From positions 1,279,930-1,343,929 of the forward strand of contig CAJQUW010001420.1 of the NCBI GenBank assembly GCA_907163375.1: a stretch of DNA of 64,000 bases, in the 5' to 3' direction. Shown here one piece after another: positions 33,601 through 44,075 of this stretch (position 1 is the stretch's first letter; the number at the start of each line of letters is the position of its first letter). The translations under genes were made by a program, and so were the position numbers. This stretch comes from Prostheceraeus crozeri. Taxonomy: Eukaryota; Platyhelminthes; Polycladida; Euryleptidae. Under the pieces are notes generated by a model, which did no database searches, was not told the DNA's origin, and saw only the letters and a program-made list of their open reading frames with translations.

Positions 33601-34010
33601 GAGTTCTAGACCAAAACGCAATCGCTACATGGATTGTAAAGTGCAGTTTCGACGAAGCAGACACAAGTGAAGAAGGGAAGAAACTGTCTGATGATGCCTC
33701 CAGTGGTGACAGTGATGCTGGCAAAGCACCAGGTTCAAGTGAATGATGAGAGGAAAACTCCAATTGAGGTTGGCAGCTACTAGTGGTTGCGGTAGAGAAA
33801 GATGGTCGGTTAGAGGATAGTGGACTACAGAAATGGCAAACTAAGACCGCGTTCCTGATAGACCTCAGTCATACAAGTCTCCAGATAGTTGTTCCAGAAT
33901 CTCCAGTAGACTTTGCACTTCTACTGTTAGATGAAGAAGTATTTAGATCAGTGGCTTTATGGTCGAATTCTCGAATCCTGGAAGAGATTCCAGCGACTGC
34001 TACGCGACCA
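33600..34010 (+). pseudogene. Possible piggyBac-like transposase N-terminal fragment
   Basis: An acidic stretch (EADTSEEGKK, SDDASSGDSDAGKAPGSS; 33655-33745), then W-Q-T-K-T-A and LQIVVPESPVDFALLLLDEE followed by VFRSVALWSNSR (33890-33970). PiggyBac-type proteins have an acidic N-terminus followed by a P-x-x-F-F-x-L-F-F-D-D-x-x-x-x-x-I-V-x-x-T-N-R-Y segment, which this resembles. It ends before the catalytic part, and no TTAA-bounded ends were identified. Weak homology by eye. Confidence 0.35.
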
Positions 34011-34737
34011 AGACCCTGCACAATTCAAAGTATGCTACAATATCATGGGGCTGCTGCGAAGCAATCACGATGCAGCTGTGCCGACTGCCAGTAGAAGCCA
34101 TTCTCTTCATAGAACACCACATGGTCTTGCTTCAATGGGCGGTACAAATATACTAACTAATAGCTTTGAGCGACCATGTGATTGCCACATTTGCCACATT
34201 CCGTTGGTAAATTTATTTATTTGAGCCACACCATGCATTTTCTAAAAACTAGCCTGAGTAAGTTTGAGTAATATTTTCAGATAGCCGTCCGGAAAGGGCT
34301 AGCTCCTTCTTTACTACCGATTTAACCAATTTGTGCCCTGCAGATAGCACGTTGGTTGGCGCTCTTCATGGAGTTTTCCATTCATTGAAACAGCAAAGAA
34401 CTAAAAAGGGCTGAAATGATATTCGCTTTATGGGATGGTAATCCCATGGGAATCCTATTATTTCCTCAGTGAGAATAGGACGCAATATTTTGTCTTACCA
34501 ACAAACAAGCCTGCAAAAGTTCAGTTCCTGGGCCTCTAGCTCACAACTCAGTTGTTGTCATATATCAAAAATATGCAAAACCCATAGAGCCGGAATCATT
34601 GCCTATGTCACCCGTGGTATGAACATGAGGCTATTAACATTTTGATAATTTTATACAAAATGCCCATACATTTTTTCAAATGAATTTGAGAAGTTTCTTC
34701 TGTTATGAGAGTTGCGTTCTTCCTGCTCTGTAAGTTG
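34011..34737. other. No recognisable gene
   Basis: No open frame or repeat of note. Confidence 0.4.
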
Positions 34738-34745
34738 CTGTAAGC

Positions 34746-35795
34746 CAGGGGTGCGCAACCTGCGGCCGTACGGCCGCATCCGGCCGTAAGTGAGGCAAAG
34801 TGCGGACGTGACAGTAAGAAGTAAATGAAAAAGAATATTGCAAATATTTCTGGAGTTCAAGGCAATCGAAAAACAATCGTCACTATAGTAGCGTACTATT
34901 CACCTTATAACTGTCGAATACCTTTATGCCCATGCTGCTTGAAAATGCGGGCCCGCAGGCGCGATGAAGGTGTTCAATAACTCATGAATAGAATATTTCA
35001 TGGAAGTGACATTCATGTGCATTCATGGCTAGAGTCATCATGCCATAAAAGAAAAGGGACAATTGTAGTTTGCTCGCATTGTTCACGCGCGTAGGCTTCA
35101 AGTCATGGCCTGAATAAGGATGCCCGCTAGATCAGTTTCTGCAGCGGATTGAATAGAAAGATATTGTATTTATACCTATTTAGATTGTGTATTTTCATAA
35201 ATAAAATATGTTAAAATTTCAGTTGTGTTTTTCTTTCACAATTATCATTAAATTTAAAGCTCACGTTATGGCTTGCGAAAGAACTGCATGATTAGTAATA
35301 ATAAGATACCGGTACTTTATAACTTCAATAATAACGCAAGGTATGAAGGCTTATGTACGAGGTTCTAGAGATGCGTATGCCTATATACGAGTGAATGCCC
35401 AGAATATACCGGCTCTATGATGAATGAATGAATGAATTTTGTATGGCTCGTGATTTCTATGAATTATTGCAGTAGCTTAGTAAAGGGTTTTCTCCTTCGG
35501 TTGCCCTTACAAAAACATGCTTCCAACTTATCAAGTGCTAATAACACCTCAAGCTAAAAATCTTTTCGGGTCAAATATGATCGTCGGTCGTGTATGGGTT
35601 AATTCGCTCATTCTTTACGAAGTAGGCCTTTATGCGACTTTCACTGTGTCATTCATCAGGGAAAGCTAATTTGAGTGGTGAAATATATAAAGGATTGGCT
35701 GTTGACCTTGTTGCTTGCACACATATTAAGTGAGGCCGTGATTCTTTCGGCCTTCGAAATGGCGGCCGAGAAATGTAAAAGGTTGCGCACCCCTG
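34746..35795. mobile_element. hAT non-autonomous element, 1,050 bp
   Basis: Perfect 16-bp inverted ends CAGGGGTGCGCAACCT / AGGTTGCGCACCCCTG. Flanks are CTGTAAGC (34738-34745) and CTGTAGGC (35796-35803), an 8-bp duplication with one change. CAGGGGTGCGCAACC is a typical hAT (Charlie-like) terminus. The subterminal CGGCCGTACGGCCGCATCC is GC-rich and palindromic. The interior is AT-rich with no transposase; it includes GAAT repeats near 35405. Confidence 0.92.
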
Positions 35796-35803
35796 CTGTA
35801 GGC

Positions 35804-38210
35804 TGTGGGACTTATTAAGTGCTGATAACTTCTTCGGGTTCTTCTCATATCCATATTATTCCCGCATCTCCTACTATATGACTTGAGATGATACATGCAT
35901 TATCCAGCAGACATCATTTAGATATATACATTTATATTCCATATACTTCTTGAATGGAGTTTGACGTTTCAGTGCTTTCCCGATAAGTTTTGCAATGTTC
36001 TCGAAGTCAGCTGATCAGCTTCATTTTCACGAATTCATTTGATTAGATTTGGAAAGCGTTCTGAATCAAACATTTAACTCCGGAAAGTCCCGATTTCCTT
36101 GTAAATGATATAATATTTCGAGGAAGTAAATAGACAATTATAATCAGAGGGTCAAAATTTGGTGAGAAGGATTGTCTTTGGTCAGAACTCTTGACATTTC
36201 ATCGCAATCAGATGAAAGAAAACATCCTGTCCGCTGAGATAATAACCTAGCTGTAAATATATGGAGATAGTAAATTAAATCTATTCATAGTTGTCAATTC
36301 TGATTCGATTGCAGAATCCGCAAAATTAGTGGATGCAGGCTAAATCATTCAAACACCTTACTGTGAGCAAGCAAATGAGCATTTTCATATCCGGGAGAAC
36401 AGGCGAACAATAGCCTATAGCGAGTTTTTTTTTATTCATGTCACTCTCATTCTTTTGTAGGTACTGGGTGCTTAGAAAGTACGCAGAGTGCATACTTTAA
36501 AGGTCATAGGTTTAGACCGATGTTTGAACATAGGCATCCTGGAGACAGATCAAACAGTGTCTAAGGCTATTGAAAGCATAGAGCATAATTGAAAGCAGGT
36601 TGGAAGGAATTTTATGAAAAGTGCATGAGATTATTAATAATTCATCGACTTTAATAACTTTCACTAAAACAGGCATTTCTTTTAATTGTGCTTATTACTG
36701 CCATCTATTAATAGTAGCAGCAGCATCAATAATTGCCGATAGAAGAACAAAATTACATGCATGCAGCAATGATATTTTGAGTTGACTAACTATCATACAG
36801 CGTAGGCCGACGCCTATGTGATAGCAAATTCTATTTCATCAAATGAAATCGTTTTTCTGTCCAGTGCCACATGTCAGATTTGCATTTTTAGCTGCTTTGG
36901 AACAATTATCAAGGAATGGACTATCACGATAGCAACACAGAAGAAAGAATAGTATCTTACAAATTCTTCGAGTCTCTGCTGATTGCTTTCGAGAGGCTGT
37001 AGGCCTACCTTTGACTCAACTTCGATTGTAAACCCGCGCACCCACTGGGGGGCGTTTTTCGTTCCTCCCTGGAGGATTTTTTAATATCTTTCAAGCCAAG
37101 CAAGCCATGGCCGCCAGATTTCTAGCAGCTAACTCTCTATGTATTATGCAACTTTTGACAGAAGGATATATAAGTTTGGCGTAATACATTACTTTCGGTG
37201 TGACAGCTGTTTTAGAATTTGAATGGTTGGAATATTTTGGCTGATTTCGCTATATATTCACTTCTTACATAAAGGAGTCTTCCTATTAATATGGAGATAT
37301 TTACAAATGAAAAATCTTTGAATTTGAATATCTGCTTATTATGTATGCATGTTTGAAATTTGAAATTCAATTTTTAAATATGATTTTTTAGATCTGTATC
37401 TGATCAGCAATTATTGAAATTTTTCAGAATCATGTTGTTTATAGCCTCAGTGTCTCGATAAAAGTCACCGAATTGGGTTGTGTCTTCACCTGAGGAAACT
37501 AAATGCCAAAATGTGCGATTTTAGTGATATTTGAGCTGAACTAAAAGTTTAAATTTTTTGACCTTTGACATCATCTATTACAGTGATGCAATCTTAGAGC
37601 GATTAATAATCATTGTTTTATTAACCACCTTAACCAGATCTTTCGATTAGTGTATGGTTTAGTAGCTTTTGTAGTTGTCATTTTCCATTTCAAATCGGAA
37701 ATTTGTCAAAAATTGGCGGTTTCTTCACCTTTGACCTTCACTTCAGTCCAGGGATGACCTTAAAAATAATAATAGTGATTTGTTTCTGAATCATCATTCA
37801 ATGCCTATTCGATTGATGTGTGGTTTGGCAAAGTTAGTGCAATAGTTTGGGAGATCAGCAGGGGTACAGGGGGACGAGTTCGGAAAAACACCACAATGGG
37901 ACGAGGATTGATAAGATTCTCTAACGATGGTCATTTCACTAGTTTCCTGAAGCTGACGAATAAGATTTCATAATCAAAGACAATGACCACAAATAGCTTC
38001 AAGATAAAAAGTTACATGGATCCATATCATTATTCTCAATTTAGTGAATCATAAAATTATGCTTGGGGAAATTGAATTAATCCACATGTACGAATATGCG
38101 AATAGCTGAATTCTATCCACAACGAGTATTATAATTCTACCGATCTATAACTCGATTCTGCTCAATGACTTCTATAGACCCTAGAATGCATTCAGCTAGC
38201 TAATAAGTTA
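35804..38210. other. No recognisable gene (2.4 kb)
   Basis: AT-rich throughout, no frames above 60 codons, no terminal repeats noticed. Contains a TAGGCCTA at about 37002. Confidence 0.5.
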
Positions 38211-38218
38211 GCCAAGTG

Positions 38219-39217
38219 CATAGAGTAAGTATATTTAGGTAGAGTGGAAACTCAGCCTTTATTAAATCCCCAATAGTTGAGTTCATGTCCGGTGTAAGTG
38301 TAAGTGTTAGTGTTTACTCCGTTTACCCGAACCCAGAGTTAACTCCGGAGTAAACTCTAACACTTACACTTACACCGAATGTGAACTCACATAATGTGTA
38401 TACACTTTCGAATTTATTAAATGAACTCAAGGGAGATACAGTCAGAATTGCTTCCAAATGTGAGATATGCACATTTATGCAGTTTTGAAGAAATTACAAC
38501 GGAATGAAGCAGAAGGAAAAAAGCAGAAGGAAATTATATTATTTTACAGATCGTCCGTGTCATGACAGCCTTGGAGATTTAATGTTTGTTAAATTGGCAA
38601 TTCGATGACCCTATTGCTTTCATGCTCAGCCTCAAGAGAATCTTCTCAAGCGTGTTAATTTATAAGCAACCTGCCACTGGTAGAGCAAAATAACATAATA
38701 TAAGACAATGATTTCATTCAACTTTGAAAGATGTAAATCAAAGCAAGTATATGTAAATGGATCCACATCACTATTCAGATTCAAGAAATGAAATATGAAT
38801 TTAGTGAATCATGAAATCAAGCCGTTGAAAAAGAACTTGAATTAAAAACTTGAAATTTCAGCCAAGAAAGCACGAATAATATCGCGACTTTTTCATGAAG
38901 ACTTTCATTATAATACAGTTCATGAAATTTCCTTGATAATCAACTTGATTTCCGCCTAGTTGGGATGCTTATTAGCAAATATTCATTCCTTTTGCTATCC
39001 AACTTGTATCATACTACTTATTTAGGAGAGTCATCTCGGTAATATATAAATTAGCAAAATTTGACTTTTTTCAATAGTGCTCAAATAATTTTTTGGACCA
39101 CGAATACGTAATCTCCGCAAAAATCTTCAATTTTCATGTACATAATTTTCTCCCCAAAAATTTTCACTGTATACAGATACTTTTTTTGAGTCGACACTCT
39201 ACCCTCCCTACTCTATG
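38219..39217 (+). mobile_element. hAT-like non-autonomous element, family A copy 2 (full length)
   Basis: Perfect 8-bp target duplication GCCAAGTG at 38211-38218 and 39218-39225. Left end CATAGAGTAAG...GGTAGAGTGG, right end CACTCTACCCTCCCTACTCTATG, imperfect inverted repeats. The 999-bp body matches 1-397 (inverted) and 50204-50865. A 113-bp foldback is nested at 38278. The only open frame, 39093-39278, runs into the right end and does not resemble a transposase. Confidence 0.9.
38278..38391. mobile_element. Foldback MITE nested in family A copy 2
   Basis: Arms GAGTTCA..CCGGTGTAAGTGTAAG and CTTACACTTACACCG...TGAACTC are inverted over about 46 bp with a 20-nt loop. Copies at 1-397 and 50204 lack it: there CCCCAATA or CCCAAT runs straight on into ATGTG..TACAC. 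That identifies it as an insertion of about 113 bp, with a 3-bp AAT at both borders. Confidence 0.8.
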
Positions 39218-39225
39218 GCCAAGTG

Positions 39226-39743
39226 TATTCCTAAAAAATGTGCTTCGTCTGTTGGAAAAGCATGCTATTGAGTATTAGCTTTATTGCTTCGTTGCTACAT
39301 ATTTAGGGTGTTCGCGATCTCCTTGCGGATTTCTGGTAGTGATATTACGGTGAATACCACTGCGTATTGAACAAAGTTGTTGGATAGATGAACTATATGC
39401 AAGTAGGCCTGCACTCGACGACAAGGTGCAGTATCAAATGATAAGTTAACGTTTATTTCATTAGTTATAAAATATCTACGCAATATATCCATTTTTACAG
39501 CTTTTCATAAGCCGCGAAATTCTGCTGTGAGTTTAATTGTGAAGCAAAGCATGAGTGATTCAAAATTTAAAGGTCTGAACCTAGAAATTCTTGGAATTTC
39601 AAAAGAAACGAAATGAAGCAATCAGCAATTTTGAAATACTAATGACTGCATTAAGTTTTATAAGATATAACAATATTTAGGATAGGTTAACTCCCTTGAA
39701 ATCGAGCATTTTTTAAAAAATACTAAATCAATAGGAGCAAACA
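39226..39743. other. No recognisable gene
   Basis: A 65-codon minus-strand frame at 39295-39492 is discussed under rejected items. Confidence 0.4.
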
Positions 39744-39747
39744 CTAG

Positions 39748-40168
39748 GTGACATGCCACGCGTAATTCACGCGTAATTACGGAACACTCCAAACATCCGT
39801 GGTTATAAAGACATTCTATTCTTCTACGCGCGTACATATGAGCTGCACTAAGAGTCAGAATAAATCACTTGATCTGATGCTGTTAAAACATGGGGAATGT
39901 TTATGAATACGCGCGGGCGAGCGTTTATAGTTTGCGCGTCGTCTTCGGTTGTCTTCGTCGCCGCTTGAACCACTAAGATGAACCGCTAAGTATATGTTCT
40001 GTCTTCCCTGAGCATGAAATTGAGATCTTATCACATTGTTTAGCCTCTGATACATGCAGACACATGAGACGCAAAGTCTATATAATAGGACTGCCGACCG
40101 ATGTTGCAGCAATGTCACGCATAGCCACAGATGTTCAGGGTCATATGTAATTACGCGTGGCATGTCAC
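39748..40168 (-). mobile_element. CTAG-targeting MITE, copy 2 (inverted)
   Basis: Starts GTGACATGCCACGCG and ends CGCGTGGCATGTCAC, with CTAG at 39744-39747 and 40169-40172. In opposite orientation to copies 1 and 3. The empty target would have read ACACTAGTGA. Confidence 0.9.
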
Positions 40169-40172
40169 CTAG

Positions 40173-40540
40173 TGAATTGTCTAAAAAATATGAAAGCGGT
40201 TACATTTCATCAAAACACATTTCAGACATTGAAAAAGTAAGCTATTCATCATTGCTCTCAAAAGAGTTAGCTTCCTCATTCTGAGATGTGGTTGACATAG
40301 AATCATCTTAAAATGAATGCACATTTACATTAAAGTCAATTCCGAGAGTATGAAGAAGACGAAAACATCTTGCTTTTTTTCACTTCTTACACTATTGGTC
40401 ATTCCTTTGATGTGCGGTCGAACATTGACTTTAACCCGAGTAAGTGATGTCTAGACATCCCAGCAACAACATTTGTATGACTTTACGTGAGTCTCCTTTG
40501 TATAAGCTAGCTAGCCCTGAAGTAATACTAAGTGATAAGC
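40173..40540. other. No recognisable gene
   Basis: No repeat or coding signal seen. Confidence 0.4.
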
Positions 40541-40545
40541 TGTGT

Positions 40546-41443
40546 TGTACGCGTCAATGAAAAAAATTGACTGTGTCAGCGTCAATTGCCAAATTATTGA
40601 CGCCGTCAACCATATCCTGAAATTGACGGCGTCAATTCATTGCGTCAATTTTACATCACACTTCAAACTATTGAAACTCAAATAGTAAATAGACTTTGTC
40701 GCTGCGAATACGTTTCCAGTAGGCCTGCAGATCTCTCCTTTCGGCACTCCTCACGGACAGCAAAACAATGTCGACAGATCCAAAAGCGAATTCGGAATAA
40801 AAGTGAAGTTGAATTTATCATCAACATGTAGAAAAAATGTCGAGAACGTTTACCGATAAGCCTGTAGACGAAATATCATTACAGACACAACCGAGGCGAA
40901 TTGTCATATTGAATGATTTTGATTTTATCATTACCACCAGCAGTTCAGCTACCTGAAAGTGATGATTCATAGACCTCTCGAAGAAATATCACAAGGTAGA
41001 CATACCTAAACCTCTACTTTGAAGCCAGTTCGGCGATTCGACCTTTTTCCGTTATTTTGTTTGTGTTGGAATCTTTATTGTTCTTTATTAAGCGAATCGA
41101 GTAACGACTAAGGCAGACAATAAAGATTAGACAATAACGTTTATTATTGTATAGTCATCCCTGCTTTGATGAACTGATAGTGTCATCTCCCCTACGTCAT
41201 AAGCACGCCCACACGTAGTCATTGCCGACCACCGATCAAATAAAATGTCATCAATCCATTGTGTAGACGCCGAATCAAACACTGTGTCCGCTTCTCGCAT
41301 CAACATGCAGAATACAGAAAACTTTCAAACTACGTCTGCAGAAAACACGAGCGTCCAAATTTTAGCAATGACAAATTTACTCACTGTATTCTAAAATTGA
41401 CGCTGACGCTGTTTTTCAGAGACAATTTGACGGCGTCAACGTA
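40546..41443 (-). mobile_element. TTGACGCCGTCAA-family element, copy 2
   Basis: Both ends carry clusters of the near-palindromes TTGACGCCGTCAA/TTGACGGCGTCAA: at least four at 40546-40650 and two at 41398-41438. The stretch 40850-41440 is the reverse complement of copy 1 (1905-2400). About 0.9 kb without transposase. The end abuts the terminus of the next element at 41444. Confidence 0.65.
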
Positions 41444-42248
41444 GCTCAGAGTTGGAAGTGGGTCGTGGGTCAGACTTCGTTTACCCACTTTCAACCAGGT
41501 TGGCCCATGATAGATTTGACAATCTCAAATACAGCAAACTTCATTTATTCTTATTCTTATCATTCATGAAAAATGATTGAGTCAGTGTCACTAAAAGGGA
41601 TGATGGATGCACACAGTCAAAATATGGAACACTATTGACTTCACACGCCTCATACAGTTTCGAAAGGGGGAGGAATTCACACAAATTAAAGGCTCGAAAA
41701 CAATTGCTGCTGTCTACTTAGAGATGTTGGTTGGTGGAGAGAAGTTGTTTGAGTAAAATTTGCATGCTCGATTCTCTGTCGCTATGTCTGACGATACCCA
41801 ATGATGTGTGACCTTGATTTCAAAGATACAGCTACTGAAGAAGTCAGGTATTCAGAGGCATTATTCATCTTGAAAATTTTCTTACAATGCCAGCTGACCT
41901 TCGTTTTGTTTATTTCGTTTGATTTTGTTGGTCTTTCGTAGAAAATATCCTCTGGTAGAGATAAGAATGGTAAATATTTGGTAAAGATTGATCAGAGCCT
42001 AAATATTTTCGAAATATGTAGTTGATCAAAATATCTTGATAATATGCATGCTTCATATCTAAAGTATTTAACCGTTCAATCTACTTTCGCATCATATCAC
42101 CATTCAAATATATCAGTTCATCTGTATGTACATTGTAAGCAAATTCATGAATTATAATCTTATCCTCGTGCAATTTTCTATTCACGCGTTACGCATGCTT
42201 GCTCCATTCGCTTTTCAATGAATGTCATTCTTACATCAAATATACAAC

Positions 42249-43166
42249 TAGGGTTTACAATCCCGGGATCTCGACCCTATTTCCGAGATTAAAAATCCCG
42301 GGATTACGTCTTCGAGATCTCGAGGTATTTCGAGATATTTGAAAGATTGGTCCTGAGTTCCTTCTAAGTGACATAGTTAAGAGAGTCAATGGCTTTTTTG
42401 AAAATGCATCTAAATTTTTTATGCTCCAAGTTTGATAAATTGCCAATGTGTTGTATTTGCCGAGCCAGCTGGTTAACCCTCGTTCACACAATGACACTAG
42501 TGTCGTGACATTAGTGCCGAGGAGCAGCGCGAAATCTGGGCTAAATCAATGCCGTGACACAAACCGTTCAGACGCTTAATAAACAGTGTACACTGCTACT
42601 AGTATTGCTTCTGTAAACTGAAAATACTTTGTAAATTAATAGCTGAAAGACAAATCACAACGATTTAAAATAACGAGTAAAGGCTCGTTCAGACAGAGCT
42701 AGGTTTGCGGTTTGCGGTCTCGAGACACAGGAATGATCCTCAAGCGGATGAAACAAGTCCTGGAATCGATACTTCCAACATCGGTAGAATCCGAAAGGGC
42801 ATTCTCGGCGGCCGGTTTGTTCTTAACGAAATTACGGTCGAGAATGAGTGATAACACAATTCAGTGTCTTACCTTACTTCGCCAATATTTTTTACGAGTT
42901 GACTAGTTCTACCTACTGTAGATGTTTGTTTAGTTCACGTTGAAAGATATACATTTTACAAGCACGTATCGTCTTTTGAAATATTTCTTGAAACTTGATG
43001 ATTAAAAACATCAGTATATATAAATCTAAGATTCTGATATTCGATATGAATCTAAGATTTATACAGTATATATAAATCTCGATCGAGATCCCGGGATCCC
43101 GGAATTGCGATTAGCCAGTCTCGAAAATCCCGGGATTGAGAAAACGCCTCGAGATTGTAAACCCTA
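42249..43166 (+). mobile_element. hAT element nested in the 41.4-43.8 kb element
   Basis: Ends TAGGGTTTACAATCCCGGGAT and its inverted counterpart ATTGTAAACCCTA; flanks TATACAAC (42241-42248) and TACACAAC (43167-43174), 7 of 8 matching. AATCCCGGGATT and CTCGAGAT words recur in both subterminal regions. A piece of transposase lies at 42712-42906. 918 bp in all. Confidence 0.9.
42712..42906 (+). pseudogene. hAT transposase C-terminal dimerisation domain (fragment)
   Basis: Encodes LPTSVESERAFSAAGLFLTK followed by LRSRMSDNTIQCLTLLRQYF and stops three residues on. P-T-S-x-x-x-E-R-x-F-S-x-A-G ... R-x-R-M/L-S-D is the hAT C-terminal domain signature. The catalytic part is deleted. The element would need another transposase to move. 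Confidence 0.88.
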
Positions 43167-43849
43167 TACACAACTTTCTATTTAAATCTAACATTAGCGG
43201 AAGTAAATGAAATTTGAATCGATTGCCATCAGAAGCTACAAAATATTAGTTTGACGATTTCTCTGAGATAATTTTCACACATAATACATGCATAACATTT
43301 GCATGAATAAATGATTTAGGCCTACTGCAATCTTATTTTTTAACTTCATTTGATTGAGAAATGTAAAATTAGTGAAAAATTTAGTCTATAAAGCCCTCAA
43401 CTTTACTAATCATCTCTCCACGAGTTAAATAGGCAGCACTAAAAAGTTTTAAGAGTTAAGAGTTAAAATAAGAAACAGAATCGCTTAAATTTTTTTAAAC
43501 CCTAGACATTTGTGGTGCATTAACTTTGATTATAAGATCATTTTGATGAGGTTACATATGCATTTATCATGTGAAAAATGATCTGATACACTTGAATCTT
43601 CATAACAAATCTTAACAACAATTTTGAGAGGCCTCAACTTAGATAGACCTGGAATCTTGAATGAAAATGAAAATAAAGATGACACCAGAAAAAGAAATTG
43701 CACTCGCATCATTCACCCTTGTAGGATGTGGGTCAGGTGGGTCGTGGGTCATGTTTTCGTGAAAAGTCGGTGGGTCAGGTGGGTCATGGGTCAAGTTTCG
43801 TTTACCCACTTCCAACTCTGAGTCGTAGCTACAACACTGGTGATATGCC

Positions 43850-44075
43850 ACTCACTCTAAACCAGCACCTCCTAAATCACACACTAAAGCAAGACACTCT
43901 TCGTAACTAATAAAAAAATCCTAAAGCAAAGCGTTTTAGGAGGCTAGCGCACTAGAGTTATTGTTCTCTTTAGTATGTCAACACTCTATTTCACGCAACC
44001 TCCTAAAATTCTAGTGTGTGGCGCTTTAGGATGCTTGTTTCTTCGATTTTAGGAGGTGCTGATTTACAGTGAGTG
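43850..44075. mobile_element. CACTG-type non-autonomous element 3
   Basis: Left end CACTCACTCTAAACCAGCACC, right end GGTGCTGATTTACAGTGAGTG, inverted over more than 20 bp with a few changes. TTTTAGGAGG or its complement occurs about six times inside (for example 43866, 43964, 44003, 44046). Adjacent flanks do not show a clear duplication. Only 226 bp. Confidence 0.65.

Larger units (their letters stand above)
41444..43821. mobile_element. hAT-like element with 19-bp perfect inverted ends
   Basis: CTCAGAGTTGGAAGTGGGT at 41444-41462 and its exact complement ending at 43821. CGTAGCT occurs at both borders (41439-41445 and 43824-43830), close to an 8-bp duplication. Subterminal GTGGGTC words are repeated at both ends, strongly at 43732-43800. 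The interior contains the complete hAT insertion at 42249-43166. No transposase of its own is visible. Confidence 0.7.

Noticed and set aside
39295-39492. 65-codon minus frame ending VQYAVVFTVISLPEIRKEIANTL, reminiscent of the seventh helix of a receptor
   Set aside because: Too short, no upstream helices, no splice signals and no firm motif; similarity is impressionistic.
42255-42497. 80-codon minus frame
   Set aside because: It reads through the hAT terminal repeat (CCCGGGATT words) and has no protein features.
43850-44075. Target duplication for CACTG element 3
   Set aside because: Flanks ACT/AGT are inverted, not direct, whichever boundary is chosen.
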